Position numbers and translations under genes: made by a program
In this document: positions 10,235 through 19,685 of the stretch, in pieces
How positions within the stretch are numbered: the stretch's first letter is position 1
How the letters are laid out: every line of letters starts with the position of its first letter
Origin: Archaeoglobales archaeon
Lineage (GTDB): Archaea; Halobacteriota; Archaeoglobi; Archaeoglobales; Archaeoglobaceae
Reading direction: 5' to 3'
Assembly (NCBI GenBank): GCA_030055595.1
Contig: JASFYH010000001.1
Span: 124,001-188,000 of the forward strand
DNA: 64,000 nucleotides
Notes under the pieces: generated by a model
Seen by the model: only the letters and a program-made list of their open reading frames with translations
What the model was told of the DNA's origin: nothing
Database searches by the model: none

Positions 10235-10528
10235 TTAGAATCCGAATGCGGACTTGACGACTTCAAAAACATTTATTCCATTCTGGGCCAGAATAAGGTT
10301 GAGCACCGCACCAACGATTGCCCCCGCAATGAGCCCTGCAATGGCTTTTATTTTAATTACGAGAATGACTGCGATGATCAAAAGCACGAGCGTGGAGACA
10401 GCGCTGATATTCCTTAGCGTTTCCTCAACTTCAATAAGAACGTTCCCCAAGAAGCCCAAAAGCGTCGTTATGGTGCTCATTCCGAAGAGAAAGCCTATTA
10501 TGAAACCAACCGCCGTAGCCAACTGCAT
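10235..10528 (-). CDS. Small integral membrane protein
   Basis: 97 aa with several hydrophobic segments. Confidence 0.45.
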   Translation of the reverse strand: MQLATAVGFIIGFLFGMSTITTLLGFLGNVLIEVEETLRNISAVSTLVLLIIAVILVIKIKAIAGLIAGAIVGAVLNLILAQNGINVFEVVKSAFGF

Positions 10529-10577
10529 ATTTTATGTTACTCTCTGAGATTTATATTTTTCGGTTATCATTCACAAG

Positions 10578-11165
10578 CTACTGATCGCTTTCGATCTTTC
10601 TGATTGTGTGCAAAATTCTTTGCAAAGTTGTGAAAAATCCGAGTATGCAGAGAAGCCAGAGTGAAGCTAAAATTCCTCCAAAATCCTTTAAAAGGATTCC
10701 AAGCATTATTATTAGAATTCTCGTATCTCTACCAGCAATTCCAACTTTGCACTCTATGCCCTCTTTTTCCGCCATAAGCCGTGTCATGGAAACGCTGAGA
10801 GTTGCAAAAAGGGCGAGAAAACCCTCAATCCAAAGCTGAGAATAAATTGCGATTGCAAAAATTAGAGCGAAATCAACAAATCGGTCGAACAATCTGTCAA
10901 GATACGCTCCTTTTGCCGAAACTCTGCCAGTAATTCTCGCGAGATCGCCATCAACGCAATCCAAGATTTGTGATATTAGAATTAGAGCCACAGAAACGAG
11001 GGGATTGTAAAACAAAACAACCGCAGATATGAGACCAACTATAAAAGCTAAAATCGTTATAAAATTCGGAGAGATTTGCTTTTTGCTTATTTTCACTGCT
11101 ATGGGCATTGAAATCCTCCTGTAGACGAGATTTGTCAAAATATATTCCCAATTTATATTTAACAC
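10578..11165 (-). CDS. CDP-alcohol phosphatidyltransferase family protein
   Basis: DCVDGDLARITGRVSAKGAYLDRLFDRFVD matches D(G)2(A)R(X)8G(X)3D(X)3D. Confidence 0.85.
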   Translation of the reverse strand: MLNINWEYILTNLVYRRISMPIAVKISKKQISPNFITILAFIVGLISAVVLFYNPLVSVALILISQILDCVDGDLARITGRVSAKGAYLDRLFDRFVDFALIFAIAIYSQLWIEGFLALFATLSVSMTRLMAEKEGIECKVGIAGRDTRILIIMLGILLKDFGGILASLWLLCILGFFTTLQRILHTIRKIESDQ

Positions 11166-11209
11166 CTCCAGACAGTAAATTTTAAATATTTGGGAATATA
11201 AGTGTTTCT

Positions 11210-11950
11210 ATGAAGGCAGTTATACTTGCTGCGGGAATGGGGAGCAGATTGGGGCATTATACCGAGCAGATTCCAAAGTGTATGCTTAAAGTTGGCAAGA
11301 AAACGATAATAGAGCATGCCATAGAAGTTCTTTCAAGCTTTGGAATTAAGAGCTTCGTGATCGTTACTGGACACAAGGGGAGAAAACTTCGAAAATTTTT
11401 GACAGAGAATTTCGATCTCGATTTTACTTTTGTCCATAACCATGTGTATCGCGAGACAAACAACATATACAGCTTTTATCTTGGCATAAAAGACGTATGG
11501 GAAGACGTTATTCTTCTGAACTCTGACGTTTACTTCCATCCCGGGATCTTCGAAAGGCTATATTTAGCTCCAATTAACAGATTTTTGCTCGTTGTTGACG
11601 ATCAAAAGCCTTTGGGAGAAGAAGAAATGAAGGTGGTGATTGAGAACTCAAAGATCTTAAGGATAAGCAAGCGAATTCCGCCAAAGGAAGCGAATGGCGA
11701 ATACATCGGAATGGCAAAGATTCCAGAGAAGTATCTCGGGTTGTTAAAAGAGTTTGCAGAGCAGATTATGGAAGAAAGTGGTGCGGGAGTTTTTTACGAA
11801 GACGCAATCCAGCAAATGATCGAAATGGGAAATGAAGTTCATTACGTTTCAACACAAAAAATGCCATGGGTTGAAGTGGATTTTCCACATGAGTTGAGAA
11901 TTGCAAAAAGAGTTTACGAAAGCTTTAGGGCTCACCGTTATTATATCTAA
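11210..11950 (+). CDS. Nucleotidyltransferase, possibly CTP:inositol-1-phosphate cytidylyltransferase
   Basis: MKAVILAAGMGSRLGHYTEQIPKCMLKVGKKTIIEH pyrophosphorylase signature; divergent from a CDP-alcohol transferase. Confidence 0.7.
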   Translation: MKAVILAAGMGSRLGHYTEQIPKCMLKVGKKTIIEHAIEVLSSFGIKSFVIVTGHKGRKLRKFLTENFDLDFTFVHNHVYRETNNIYSFYLGIKDVWEDVILLNSDVYFHPGIFERLYLAPINRFLLVVDDQKPLGEEEMKVVIENSKILRISKRIPPKEANGEYIGMAKIPEKYLGLLKEFAEQIMEESGAGVFYEDAIQQMIEMGNEVHYVSTQKMPWVEVDFPHELRIAKRVYESFRAHRYYI

Positions 11951-11959
11951 AACAAAAAA

Positions 11960-12667
11960 TTAGAATGTCTTTATAACTCCTTCTCCCTTCACATTCACAT
12001 CTCCAACCCAGCCTTTCTCAGTCTTTTTGAAGGTCGGAAGCAATTCAAAGCTTCCCTTGATCCTTATCTCTCCGCCTCGCATGTCCCCGCCGACAAAACC
12101 GCATGAGCCGTGTATCTCGATTACTCCAGCACGCATCTCAGTTCCAATGAAGTCGCCAGCATTGCCCTTGATCACGATCTCGCCACCATTCATCTTCTCG
12201 CCAACGTAGTTCCCAGCGTTGCCCTCAATGATTATTTTGCCAGCAGTCATGCCGACCGCGTCGCCGTAATAAGCACAGCCAACAAGATTGCCTGCATTGC
12301 CCTTAACAATTATTTCACCGCCCGCCATTTCGATGCCGAGCCAGTCGTCTGCGTTGCCCTCAATGGTTATTTTGCCACCACGCATGAATGCTCCGCAGTT
12401 AGCTCCAACGCTCCCCTTTACAACGATCTCGCCATCAACCATCCTTGCTCCAATCCACTTGACTCTGCTGAAGTCGCCGTCAAGGATTAGCTTCTTTTCA
12501 TCGCCTTGCTTTGCGACTTCAAAGAGTTCTCCAAGCTCAACGACTTTGTTGCCATAGTAAACCTTAAACTTCTTTACTTCGTCAACGCTTCGCAAGGCAA
12601 GCTCTGGCGTGAGTTCAGCTTCAACGCAGACTTCAAAAAACTTCTTAGGCTTTATTACGACTGCCAT
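11960..12667 (-). CDS. fwdC: Formylmethanofuran dehydrogenase subunit C
   Basis: Repeated G(N)AGxxxGxxMxGGEIxIxG motifs; in operon with fwdA/B/D. Confidence 0.93.
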   Translation of the reverse strand: MAVVIKPKKFFEVCVEAELTPELALRSVDEVKKFKVYYGNKVVELGELFEVAKQGDEKKLILDGDFSRVKWIGARMVDGEIVVKGSVGANCGAFMRGGKITIEGNADDWLGIEMAGGEIIVKGNAGNLVGCAYYGDAVGMTAGKIIIEGNAGNYVGEKMNGGEIVIKGNAGDFIGTEMRAGVIEIHGSCGFVGGDMRGGEIRIKGSFELLPTFKKTEKGWVGDVNVKGEGVIKTF

Positions 12668-14347
12668 TTAAACCACCTCGATTCTTGCGGGCTTCTTAAT
12701 CCAGCGCTCCTCGACACCATAGTTGCCAAGCTGGACGCTGTAGTAGTTGAAATACTCCCTAATGTCGGGCATTACCGCCTGAATGTCTGCTTTCTTTGTT
12801 GCGTCAACCCAGAATGTTCTTCCATAAACTTCTTTTACAAGCTCTCCGCCCTTCACAATGATTTCTCCGCCCTTGATCGTGTATTCAGCACTCTTAAACA
12901 TCTTATAGACCTTTTCGAACTCCTTCGAGGTGTCAGTTTCCAGAGGATTGAGGTTGTAGATCGCTATGTCCGCGTCCGCTCCAATGCCAAGATGACCTTT
13001 GTTTTCAAGTCCCAAAATCTTTGCAGGCAGGCTTCTTGTCATGTGTATTACTTCGTAGAGTGTCTTCTCAACGTCTATGCTTGTCAGGCCTGTTGCTTTC
13101 TGAACGTAGGCATTAACCTTACTCAACTCGCCCTCTCGCATTTTCTTGCTCATCAGCATCGCCATCACATACGGATACTCCGTGAATGGACCGCCATTTG
13201 GATAATCTGTCGTTAGCGCGACTTTGTTGCTGTCCACAAGCAGTCCAAGCTCCAGGCCAATAGCCCACTGCAAAGCATGGACTGGATTGTTTGGCAAGTA
13301 GCCTATTGGCACTATTCCCGCTCCAGTTTCAACTTCGGTGTCTTTGTTGCTCCATCTCGCTCCAATGAGCTTGTGCAGGCTGAACTGGAAAGGAGCGTCG
13401 CCAGTCATTGCGGTTGCATGCCCAAATATCGGCTGACCCATATCGATTGTAACGTTGTCCATCGAGTTCACAACTTTTGCAATCTCGGCAGCACCACTTC
13501 CAGCATCTCTCCAGCTACTACCAGCGTAGGCGTTGAACTGCACATGCGTCACATGGAGCACCTGCCTTTTGGCATTGCTGAATCCATTTGCGAGCTTTAT
13601 TGATTCGATCGTGGTCTGATAGTTCCCCGGAACTCCAAGGTTGTTGCAGTGCAGGTGCACAGAATGAGGTAATCCGAGTTCTTCGTTTGCCTTGATGAGC
13701 CAAGTTATTATTTCCCTTGGAGTCACATTGAATCCGGGCACTTGATCATCAAGGCTTTTCACGTTTCCTCCATACATCCAAGCCTCAACGCCTCCGGGGT
13801 TAACAACTTTGACTCCAAAGCCTTTGCTCCTCTCAATTGCCCAGGCAACCAGTGCCTTGAGCTTTTCCATGTTCTTTTCTTCAATGCACTTGAATACAAG
13901 GTGCCAGTTTCCGAAAACAGGCAGAGCGCCTTTGTCGATCATTGGAATCGCATCGAGCTCTTCATGGGTGTGCAAGGCTCCTATCGGGGGCTGAGCAGCT
14001 TCAAAGCTCGTTGTATAGCCCATTTTTGCGTATTCATAACCAATTGCTGGAGCTGTTAACAGAACTCTTCCTACAGTTGCTCTAAACTTGCCCGCGATGT
14101 TTCTGACAACTCTCATTTCCTCGGGACGCATTGTTCTGCCGGTGTTGATCTTGCTTCCAGCAATGTGAGCATGCATGTCAACTCCGCCAGCGACTACAAG
14201 CTTTCCGCTTGCGTCTATTACGGTGCAATCTTGCTTTTTCACCTTGGTTTCATCTACGATCTTTCCATCTTTAACGAAAAGATCCATCTTCTCCGCTTTG
14301 ATCTTGTTCTTGGGATCAACAACAATTCCGTTCTTTATCCAGAGCAT
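12668..14347 (-). CDS. fwdA: Formylmethanofuran dehydrogenase subunit A
   Basis: Amidohydrolase HAHIAGSKINTGRTMRPE; VDPKNKIKAEKMDLFVKDGKIV. Confidence 0.95.
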   Translation of the reverse strand: MLWIKNGIVVDPKNKIKAEKMDLFVKDGKIVDETKVKKQDCTVIDASGKLVVAGGVDMHAHIAGSKINTGRTMRPEEMRVVRNIAGKFRATVGRVLLTAPAIGYEYAKMGYTTSFEAAQPPIGALHTHEELDAIPMIDKGALPVFGNWHLVFKCIEEKNMEKLKALVAWAIERSKGFGVKVVNPGGVEAWMYGGNVKSLDDQVPGFNVTPREIITWLIKANEELGLPHSVHLHCNNLGVPGNYQTTIESIKLANGFSNAKRQVLHVTHVQFNAYAGSSWRDAGSGAAEIAKVVNSMDNVTIDMGQPIFGHATAMTGDAPFQFSLHKLIGARWSNKDTEVETGAGIVPIGYLPNNPVHALQWAIGLELGLLVDSNKVALTTDYPNGGPFTEYPYVMAMLMSKKMREGELSKVNAYVQKATGLTSIDVEKTLYEVIHMTRSLPAKILGLENKGHLGIGADADIAIYNLNPLETDTSKEFEKVYKMFKSAEYTIKGGEIIVKGGELVKEVYGRTFWVDATKKADIQAVMPDIREYFNYYSVQLGNYGVEERWIKKPARIEVV

Positions 14348-14351
14348 TTTT

Positions 14352-15608
14352 TCACCCCTTCAGCTTTTCAACTCTCTTCAGGATCTCCTCAAGGATCTTT
14401 TCGTCAGTCCAGTAATTTGTGTCAATGATCTTCTTAACCCTAAGCGGTATGCAGTCCATTCTGTAAGCGGTGCCTTCCGCTTCAATGCCATACACCGCTG
14501 AGGGAATAACAATTTTTGCAAGTAGCGTTGTCATATTTGGATAGGGATCGATCTGGATCACGGGGATCTGCTTCAAATGCTTAACCGCAGACATCGGGAA
14601 GTGCGCTACTGGGTCTGAAGCAATTATGAGCGCAGCATCGCAGTCTCGACGCTTAAGCACTTCCACAGCAGAAAACTCCGCAGGAGAAAACCTTGCATAA
14701 CCGCGACTGAAATCGATCGCATACTGGTAGCCAACTTCCCATGCGGGCACCTCTCCCGCACCAACGACATTATAATGTCCACGCATTGGCCAGATTACCC
14801 AGCGAGTAGTTCTGTTAAGCAACTGAATAAGCTTTATCGCATTTTCAATGTTTCTGTCTCTTCCCCTTGATTGCGTAACGCCAAGACCATAGAAAATCAC
14901 TCCATACTTTGCTTTTTTCATGATGTCCGCAAGTTCCACGAGTCTCTCTTTCAGAACTCCGCCAACTTCGTTTGGCACCACATCAGCACTTCCGCTTATT
15001 ATTGCTCTCAAGGCTGAAATTATTGCGTAATCGAAACCCGGCTTTATTTGGATAAACACGTCCGCCATTTTGGCGGTCTTTGTTGGACGAACATCAACTA
15101 CAATCACCTTTCTTTGTTTTCGATCTTTTACCAACAACCCTTTTGCGGAAATGCTGTATCTAAGTCCATGCCTCGGATGGGCTTCAGCGGGATTTGAACC
15201 CCAGAAAATAACGACATCCGCGCGGTTCTTTATAGAGCCAAGCGTAGCTCCCGGCAGACCTTCTTCGATCACCGCCAAAGTGCCCGGAGCGTGGCACACG
15301 CTTGCACATTGATCGTAAACCCCACCGAGCTTCTCTGCTAAGAGCACGCCAAACCTTATTGCCTCGTTAGCAGTTGAAGCCCAACCATATAGCAAAGGCT
15401 TCTTTGCATTCACAAGGATTTCAACCGCCTTGTCGATAGCTTCTTCATAGCTTACTTCTTTTCCATCGATCATCGGGGCTTTTATTCTCTGTTTTTCGGC
15501 AAATTTACTGCTTCCAAGCTTGCAGAACTTCTTTATCTTCTTCTTTTCAAGATCAAACTCACCGTCATCGCAAACACTACCGCAAAATGTGCAGATCACG
15601 TCTTCCAT
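14352..15608 (-). CDS. fwdB: Formylmethanofuran dehydrogenase subunit B (Cys-type, tungsten-like)
   Basis: CTFCGSVCDDGE, CASVCHAPG, WGSNPAEAHPRH. Confidence 0.95.
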   Translation of the reverse strand: MEDVICTFCGSVCDDGEFDLEKKKIKKFCKLGSSKFAEKQRIKAPMIDGKEVSYEEAIDKAVEILVNAKKPLLYGWASTANEAIRFGVLLAEKLGGVYDQCASVCHAPGTLAVIEEGLPGATLGSIKNRADVVIFWGSNPAEAHPRHGLRYSISAKGLLVKDRKQRKVIVVDVRPTKTAKMADVFIQIKPGFDYAIISALRAIISGSADVVPNEVGGVLKERLVELADIMKKAKYGVIFYGLGVTQSRGRDRNIENAIKLIQLLNRTTRWVIWPMRGHYNVVGAGEVPAWEVGYQYAIDFSRGYARFSPAEFSAVEVLKRRDCDAALIIASDPVAHFPMSAVKHLKQIPVIQIDPYPNMTTLLAKIVIPSAVYGIEAEGTAYRMDCIPLRVKKIIDTNYWTDEKILEEILKRVEKLKG

Positions 15609-15977
15609 TTAGATCGCCTCCAGAAGTTCTTTAACCGTTTTAACCTTCTCTTCCGTCTTCTCAACTCTCGCTTTTACTCCCTTGAACTGTGGCATTCCTG
15701 TGCCATCTGTTGAGGGATCGATCACCGCATTCGCATAAGGACCCATCGGAATGAATGCTAACCCTTTTGGCAGATCAGATCTCTTTGCGAAAACTACGAC
15801 TTCACCAAATTCTGTGATAACTTTGACTCTCTCCCCCTCTTTCACCGCCAATTGTCCAAAATCTTCTTCGCTGAGTTCGATGTAATTTACAGCATTAAAA
15901 TACTCTTCGCTTAATTTTTCTTCAACAGTGGCTCCCTGATCAAGAGTTCTGCCCGATATAAGCTCGACCACTATCAT
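15609..15977 (-). CDS. fwdD: Formylmethanofuran dehydrogenase subunit D
   Basis: ISGRTLDQGATVEEKLSEEYFNAV; molybdopterin dinucleotide-binding-type domain; starts the fwd operon. Confidence 0.92.
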   Translation of the reverse strand: MIVVELISGRTLDQGATVEEKLSEEYFNAVNYIELSEEDFGQLAVKEGERVKVITEFGEVVVFAKRSDLPKGLAFIPMGPYANAVIDPSTDGTGMPQFKGVKARVEKTEEKVKTVKELLEAI

Positions 15978-16113
15978 AGCACCACCAGAATTTTTTGATG
16001 CTCATTAATGCGAAGGTATATATAACGCTATCTTTTTTGTGAGATCGACTTAACATAAACAACAGAAACCTTAAATAGTAGTATGTCATTATAATAATCA
16101 GAAAGGTGAGTGG

Positions 16114-16899
16114 ATGGCGAGAACGATAACGATCGCTTCTGGGAAAGGTGGGACCGGAAAAACAACGATAACCGCTAATTTGGGAATAGCTCTAACACAG
16201 CTTGGCTATGATGTTACGATCGTGGATGCAGATATAACAATGGCGAATTTAGAGCTGATATTGGGAATGGAAGGTCTACCTGTTACTTTGCAGAACGTTC
16301 TTGCGGGAGAAGCAAGAATAGAAGAAGCAATTTACGTTGGTCCAGGTGGAGTCAAAGTGATCCCTGCGGGTGTTAGCTTAGAGGGGCTAAGAAAAGCAAA
16401 TCCTGAAAGACTTGAGGAGGTTTTGACAAGGATAATTGGTAGCACTGATATACTGATCCTCGACGCTCCGGCAGGACTTGAGAGAAGTGCGGTGATAGCA
16501 ATTGCAGCTTCTCAAGAACTTCTACTTATCGTGAATCCAGAAATTGCCTCTATAACAGATGGATTGAAGACTAAGATCGTAGCTGAGAGGTTGGGAACGA
16601 AAACTCTTGGAGCAGTGATAAACAGATTGACTGGATGGGGCATAGATATGGCAAGGAGTGAAATTGAGGCAATATTGGAAGCAAAAGTGATCGGCATAAT
16701 CCCTGAGGATCCTGAAGTGAGAAAATCTGCAGCATTTGGTAAGCCGGTAATTCTTAGCGCTCCAAATTCGCCAGCCTCAGTAGCAATAAAGGAACTCGCT
16801 TATGCTGTAGCTGGTAAAAAGAAAGGCGTTACAGTCGCTCAAGCTAAAAAAGAGGGCGCAATTACAAAGATGCTAAAGGTATTTAGGAGAAAGAGGTGA
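16114..16899 (+). CDS. minD: MinD/ParA-family ATPase
   Basis: [10 protein letters not shown] deviant Walker [16 protein letters not shown]. Confidence 0.9.
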   Translation: MARTITIASGKGGTGKTTITANLGIALTQLGYDVTIVDADITMANLELILGMEGLPVTLQNVLAGEARIEEAIYVGPGGVKVIPAGVSLEGLRKANPERLEEVLTRIIGSTDILILDAPAGLERSAVIAIAASQELLLIVNPEIASITDGLKTKIVAERLGTKTLGAVINRLTGWGIDMARSEIEAILEAKVIGIIPEDPEVRKSAAFGKPVILSAPNSPASVAIKELAYAVAGKKKGVTVAQAKKEGAITKMLKVFRRKR

Positions 16900-16903
16900 A
16901 GAA

Positions 16904-17095
16904 ATGTTCGAAGGTTTATTAGGGTTTACGCTAATTATTTTGCTCATCATTAGTCTAATACTCAACATAATTCAGCTGGTAAAGATCAAGAACTTGAACA
17001 GGGAGTTGAGAGAGGTTGGAGCAAGGGTTACTGTTACGAAGGATGAGCTTGCACAGATTAGGAGAAGACTTGAGAAGATGAAAGGAGAGCTTTAG
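16904..17095 (+). CDS. Small TM/coiled-coil protein downstream of minD
   Basis: 63 aa: one TM then charged coiled-coil; 4 nt after minD. Confidence 0.5.
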   Translation: MFEGLLGFTLIILLIISLILNIIQLVKIKNLNRELREVGARVTVTKDELAQIRRRLEKMKGEL

Positions 17096-17166
17096 TTTGT
17101 GTTTTGAAATTATAAATTTTTAGCAAAAGGTTTTTCTACTAAAATCCGAAATAAGAAGTAGGTGGT

Positions 17167-17325
17167 ATGATGAGGCGATTCGACTGGAGAAAGTTTAAGA
17201 AGAAAGGTCTAAAGAAAATTTTGAGCAAAGACGAAAAAATGCTTGAAGAGAACGTCCAAGAACTAAAGATGGAGAAAGGCGGAAATATAAAAGAGATCTC
17301 AAAGGAGGTTTTACCTGAGGAATGA
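17167..17325 (+). CDS. Small basic hypothetical protein (52 aa)
   Basis: MMRRFDWRKFKKKGLKKILSKDEKMLEENVQELKMEKGGNIKEISKEVLPEE; stop overlaps the next start (ATGA). Not in the ORF track; read manually. Confidence 0.45.
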   Translation: MMRRFDWRKFKKKGLKKILSKDEKMLEENVQELKMEKGGNIKEISKEVLPEE

Positions 17326-17531
17326 AGCTTAGATTTATTTTTATTGGATTTGGGAAGAAGGAGGAAGAATTGGAGATTGGAATAGTTATGAGATATTCTG
17401 ACATTTTAGAAAAGATCTTGAAGATAAATCCAGAAACGGTTGTCCTGCTTAAAAATTCAACCCCAGTCCCAATAGATGAATTTGCAGAGGAGGGAGAGAT
17501 AACTGTAATTCGCGTGATCTCTGGAGGATAA
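17322..17531 (+). CDS. Ubiquitin-like/MoaD-ThiS-like small protein with C-terminal GG
   Basis: 69 aa; beta-grasp-like pattern ending PVPIDEFAEEGEITVIRVISGG. Confidence 0.7.
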   Translation: MKLRFIFIGFGKKEEELEIGIVMRYSDILEKILKINPETVVLLKNSTPVPIDEFAEEGEITVIRVISGG

Positions 17532-17629
17532 GATATCAATAATGATTTATTCTTATATAAGAAAATTAAACATGTAAAATTTTTTCAATGATGAGAGAAA
17601 AGTTTTTATAGATACTATACCACTGGGTA

Positions 17630-17908
17630 GTGATGCAAAAAGAAGAAGTGCTCGTCCTGCACTTGGTGCTCTTTAACATAAAGAGAATTTTAGAAAGTGC
17701 GGGTTTGGCGAATGGGCATTTTAAAGCCTACGAAAGCCTTGGCATAAGTCCTGTGCAAGTAAATAGAAGCAAGTCAGACCATAAGAAAGCGGTCTTGCTC
17801 CTCTGCAAGGGAATTTCTGAGGTTCTAAAAACGAGCAATCCAGAAAGACTTTCGCAGGTCTCAAGACTGAAAGAAGCATTCAATACTCCAAAACTCATTG
17901 TTCATTAG
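17630..17908 (+). CDS. UPF0058 family protein
   Basis: KEEVLVLHLVLFNIKRILESAG...ISPVQVNRSKSDHKKAVLLLCKGISEVL. Confidence 0.75.
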   Translation: MMQKEEVLVLHLVLFNIKRILESAGLANGHFKAYESLGISPVQVNRSKSDHKKAVLLLCKGISEVLKTSNPERLSQVSRLKEAFNTPKLIVH

Positions 17909-18341
17909 AACTGAGCACCATATAGTAGGCATCTTCGCCATCGCTGTAGTAGCCTGGGATAGTTTCTACTATTTTAAAACCAAGCTTCTCGTATAGTTTC
18001 TGAGCGATCTTGTTTGAAACTCTAACTTCAAGAGCAATCTCCTTTTTCCCCTTCTCTTTCAATCTTTCAATCGCTCTCTTCATAAGATACTCCCCTATTC
18101 CGCTACCTCTGAATTCCTTTCTAACTGCAAGCGAAACGATCTTTCCTCTAAATTGGTCCAAATCCATCGTCACGACATAACCAACGATCTTATTGCCTAT
18201 ATCAGCGACGAATAGATCGCTTCCGTAGGTTAAGTAGACATACATGTCAAAGGAGGGATTTTTTGGATTGAAAGCTTCCCGATCGATCTCAAGAACTTCT
18301 TTGAAGTCCTTTGTGGAGTATTCTCTAATTATCACTTGCAC
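17895..18341 (-). CDS. RimI-like N-acetyltransferase (GNAT)
   Basis: VSLAVRKEFRGSGIGEYLMKRAIERLKEKG, LYEKLGFKIVETIPGYYSDGEDAYYMVL. Confidence 0.85.
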   Translation of the reverse strand: MQVIIREYSTKDFKEVLEIDREAFNPKNPSFDMYVYLTYGSDLFVADIGNKIVGYVVTMDLDQFRGKIVSLAVRKEFRGSGIGEYLMKRAIERLKEKGKKEIALEVRVSNKIAQKLYEKLGFKIVETIPGYYSDGEDAYYMVLSSNEQ

Positions 18342-18375
18342 AAAAGCTTATACCTTCGAAGAGAATATTAAGATA

Positions 18376-18753
18376 ATGCTTCGACTTGCGGAGTTCATTG
18401 TAGAGAAGAGATATAGTAGAGTTGCAGAAGTCGGTATTGGAAACCGCACCGCAGTGGCAGAGTTCTTAGCTTCTCGTGGCGTGAGAGTAATTGCAACAGA
18501 TCTTAGAGAGGTGCAAACAAGGGTTGATTTCTACATCGACGATGTTCGAAATCCGAAATTGGAGCTCTATGAAGGAGTAGAACTAATTTATTCAATTCGT
18601 CCACCACCAGAGCTTTTTAATAGCATTAGAAGCCTTGCAAAGAAATTAAATGCGGATTGCATAATCAAACCCCTTTATGGAGACTATACTGACGGAAAGC
18701 TGGTTAACTATAAAGGTTTGGCATTCTACATATGGAATCAAAACAGTTTCTGA
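18376..18753 (+). CDS. UPF0146 family protein
   Basis: RVAEVGIGNRTAVAEFLASRGVRVIATDL...IYSIRPPPEL; upstream part of listed ORF overlaps rimI, so start assigned at 18376. Confidence 0.75.
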   Translation: MLRLAEFIVEKRYSRVAEVGIGNRTAVAEFLASRGVRVIATDLREVQTRVDFYIDDVRNPKLELYEGVELIYSIRPPPELFNSIRSLAKKLNADCIIKPLYGDYTDGKLVNYKGLAFYIWNQNSF

Positions 18754-19685
18754 TGAGAAAATTCTTGGAATACTACAGGAAAGCGGATCTAAAACTACCA
18801 AAGAGCTTTGAAAAGAGAGAATTCGCGTTAGTTCCTTTTGAAACCCTCCCAGAGTTTATAATGCATAGACACATCTCGTTTACTTCAGAAGAGGACTTTA
18901 GAAGTTATGCGATCTCAAATGTTCCCGCTCATGTTTACTATTCCTCTGCATATTACCAAAATCCCGGAAAGGAGAAGATGGAAGAAAAAGGCTGGCTTGG
19001 TGCAGATCTTATCTTTGATATCGACGCTGATCATTTGCCTTTGAAAACGAATTCCATAGAAAAAGTTCTTGAAGTTGCGAAAAGAGAAGTAAAAAAGCTT
19101 CTGAAGGTTCTGAAGCTTGACTTTGGTATAAACGAAGCGGAGGTCTACTTCTCGGGTAGTCGTGGCTATCACGTGCATGTTTGCGAGGAGGAATTTTTGG
19201 GGCTCGATTCTGCAGAGAGAAGGGAGATAGTAGATTATTTAACGATAAACAACCCTATAATAGTCCAGAAGAAGAAGCTGTTAGATTCAAACGTTGCAAT
19301 TAGGTTGAGCACGTATTTAAAGAAGAAGAAAAAGTTGGAGGGAAAAGAGCTTCTTAAGATGCTAAAAAAACCTGACGAAATCCTCGAAAAGTTCAGGATC
19401 TATATTGATGCCCCAGTAACTGCGGACGTTAAGCGACTCATAAGAATGCCTGGAACGCTACACGGAAAAACTGGACTCAAAGTTGTAAGGATCGAAGATC
19501 TTGACTCTTTCGAACCTCTTAGAGACGCTATTGCCTTTGGAGAGGATAAAATGAAGCTGAGAGTTCTTAAAAAAGTGAGGCTGAGAATAGGGGATAAAGA
19601 ATTGAATTTATCCCAAGGCGAAATCGCTGAAATTCCTGAGTTTGCCGGCATTTATCTATTATGCAGAGGCTACGCAACGCTCTAA
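18732..19685 (+). CDS. priS: DNA primase small (catalytic) subunit
   Basis: DLIFDIDADHLP catalytic Asp motif; YFSGSRGYHVHV; MPGTLHGKTGLKV. Confidence 0.93.
   Translation: MESKQFLMRKFLEYYRKADLKLPKSFEKREFALVPFETLPEFIMHRHISFTSEEDFRSYAISNVPAHVYYSSAYYQNPGKEKMEEKGWLGADLIFDIDADHLPLKTNSIEKVLEVAKREVKKLLKVLKLDFGINEAEVYFSGSRGYHVHVCEEEFLGLDSAERREIVDYLTINNPIIVQKKKLLDSNVAIRLSTYLKKKKKLEGKELLKMLKKPDEILEKFRIYIDAPVTADVKRLIRMPGTLHGKTGLKVVRIEDLDSFEPLRDAIAFGEDKMKLRVLKKVRLRIGDKELNLSQGEIAEIPEFAGIYLLCRGYATL

Noticed and set aside
15181-15202. tRNA T-arm-like string (minus strand GGGGTTCAAATCCCGCTGAAGC)
   Set aside because: It lies inside fwdB and encodes the conserved GSNPAEAH. No acceptor, D or anticodon arms were seen around it.
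17628-17655. Hairpin-like ACTATACCACTGGGTAGTGAT near the UPF0058 start
   Set aside because: Only a 4-6 bp imperfect stem overlapping the start region; within chance.
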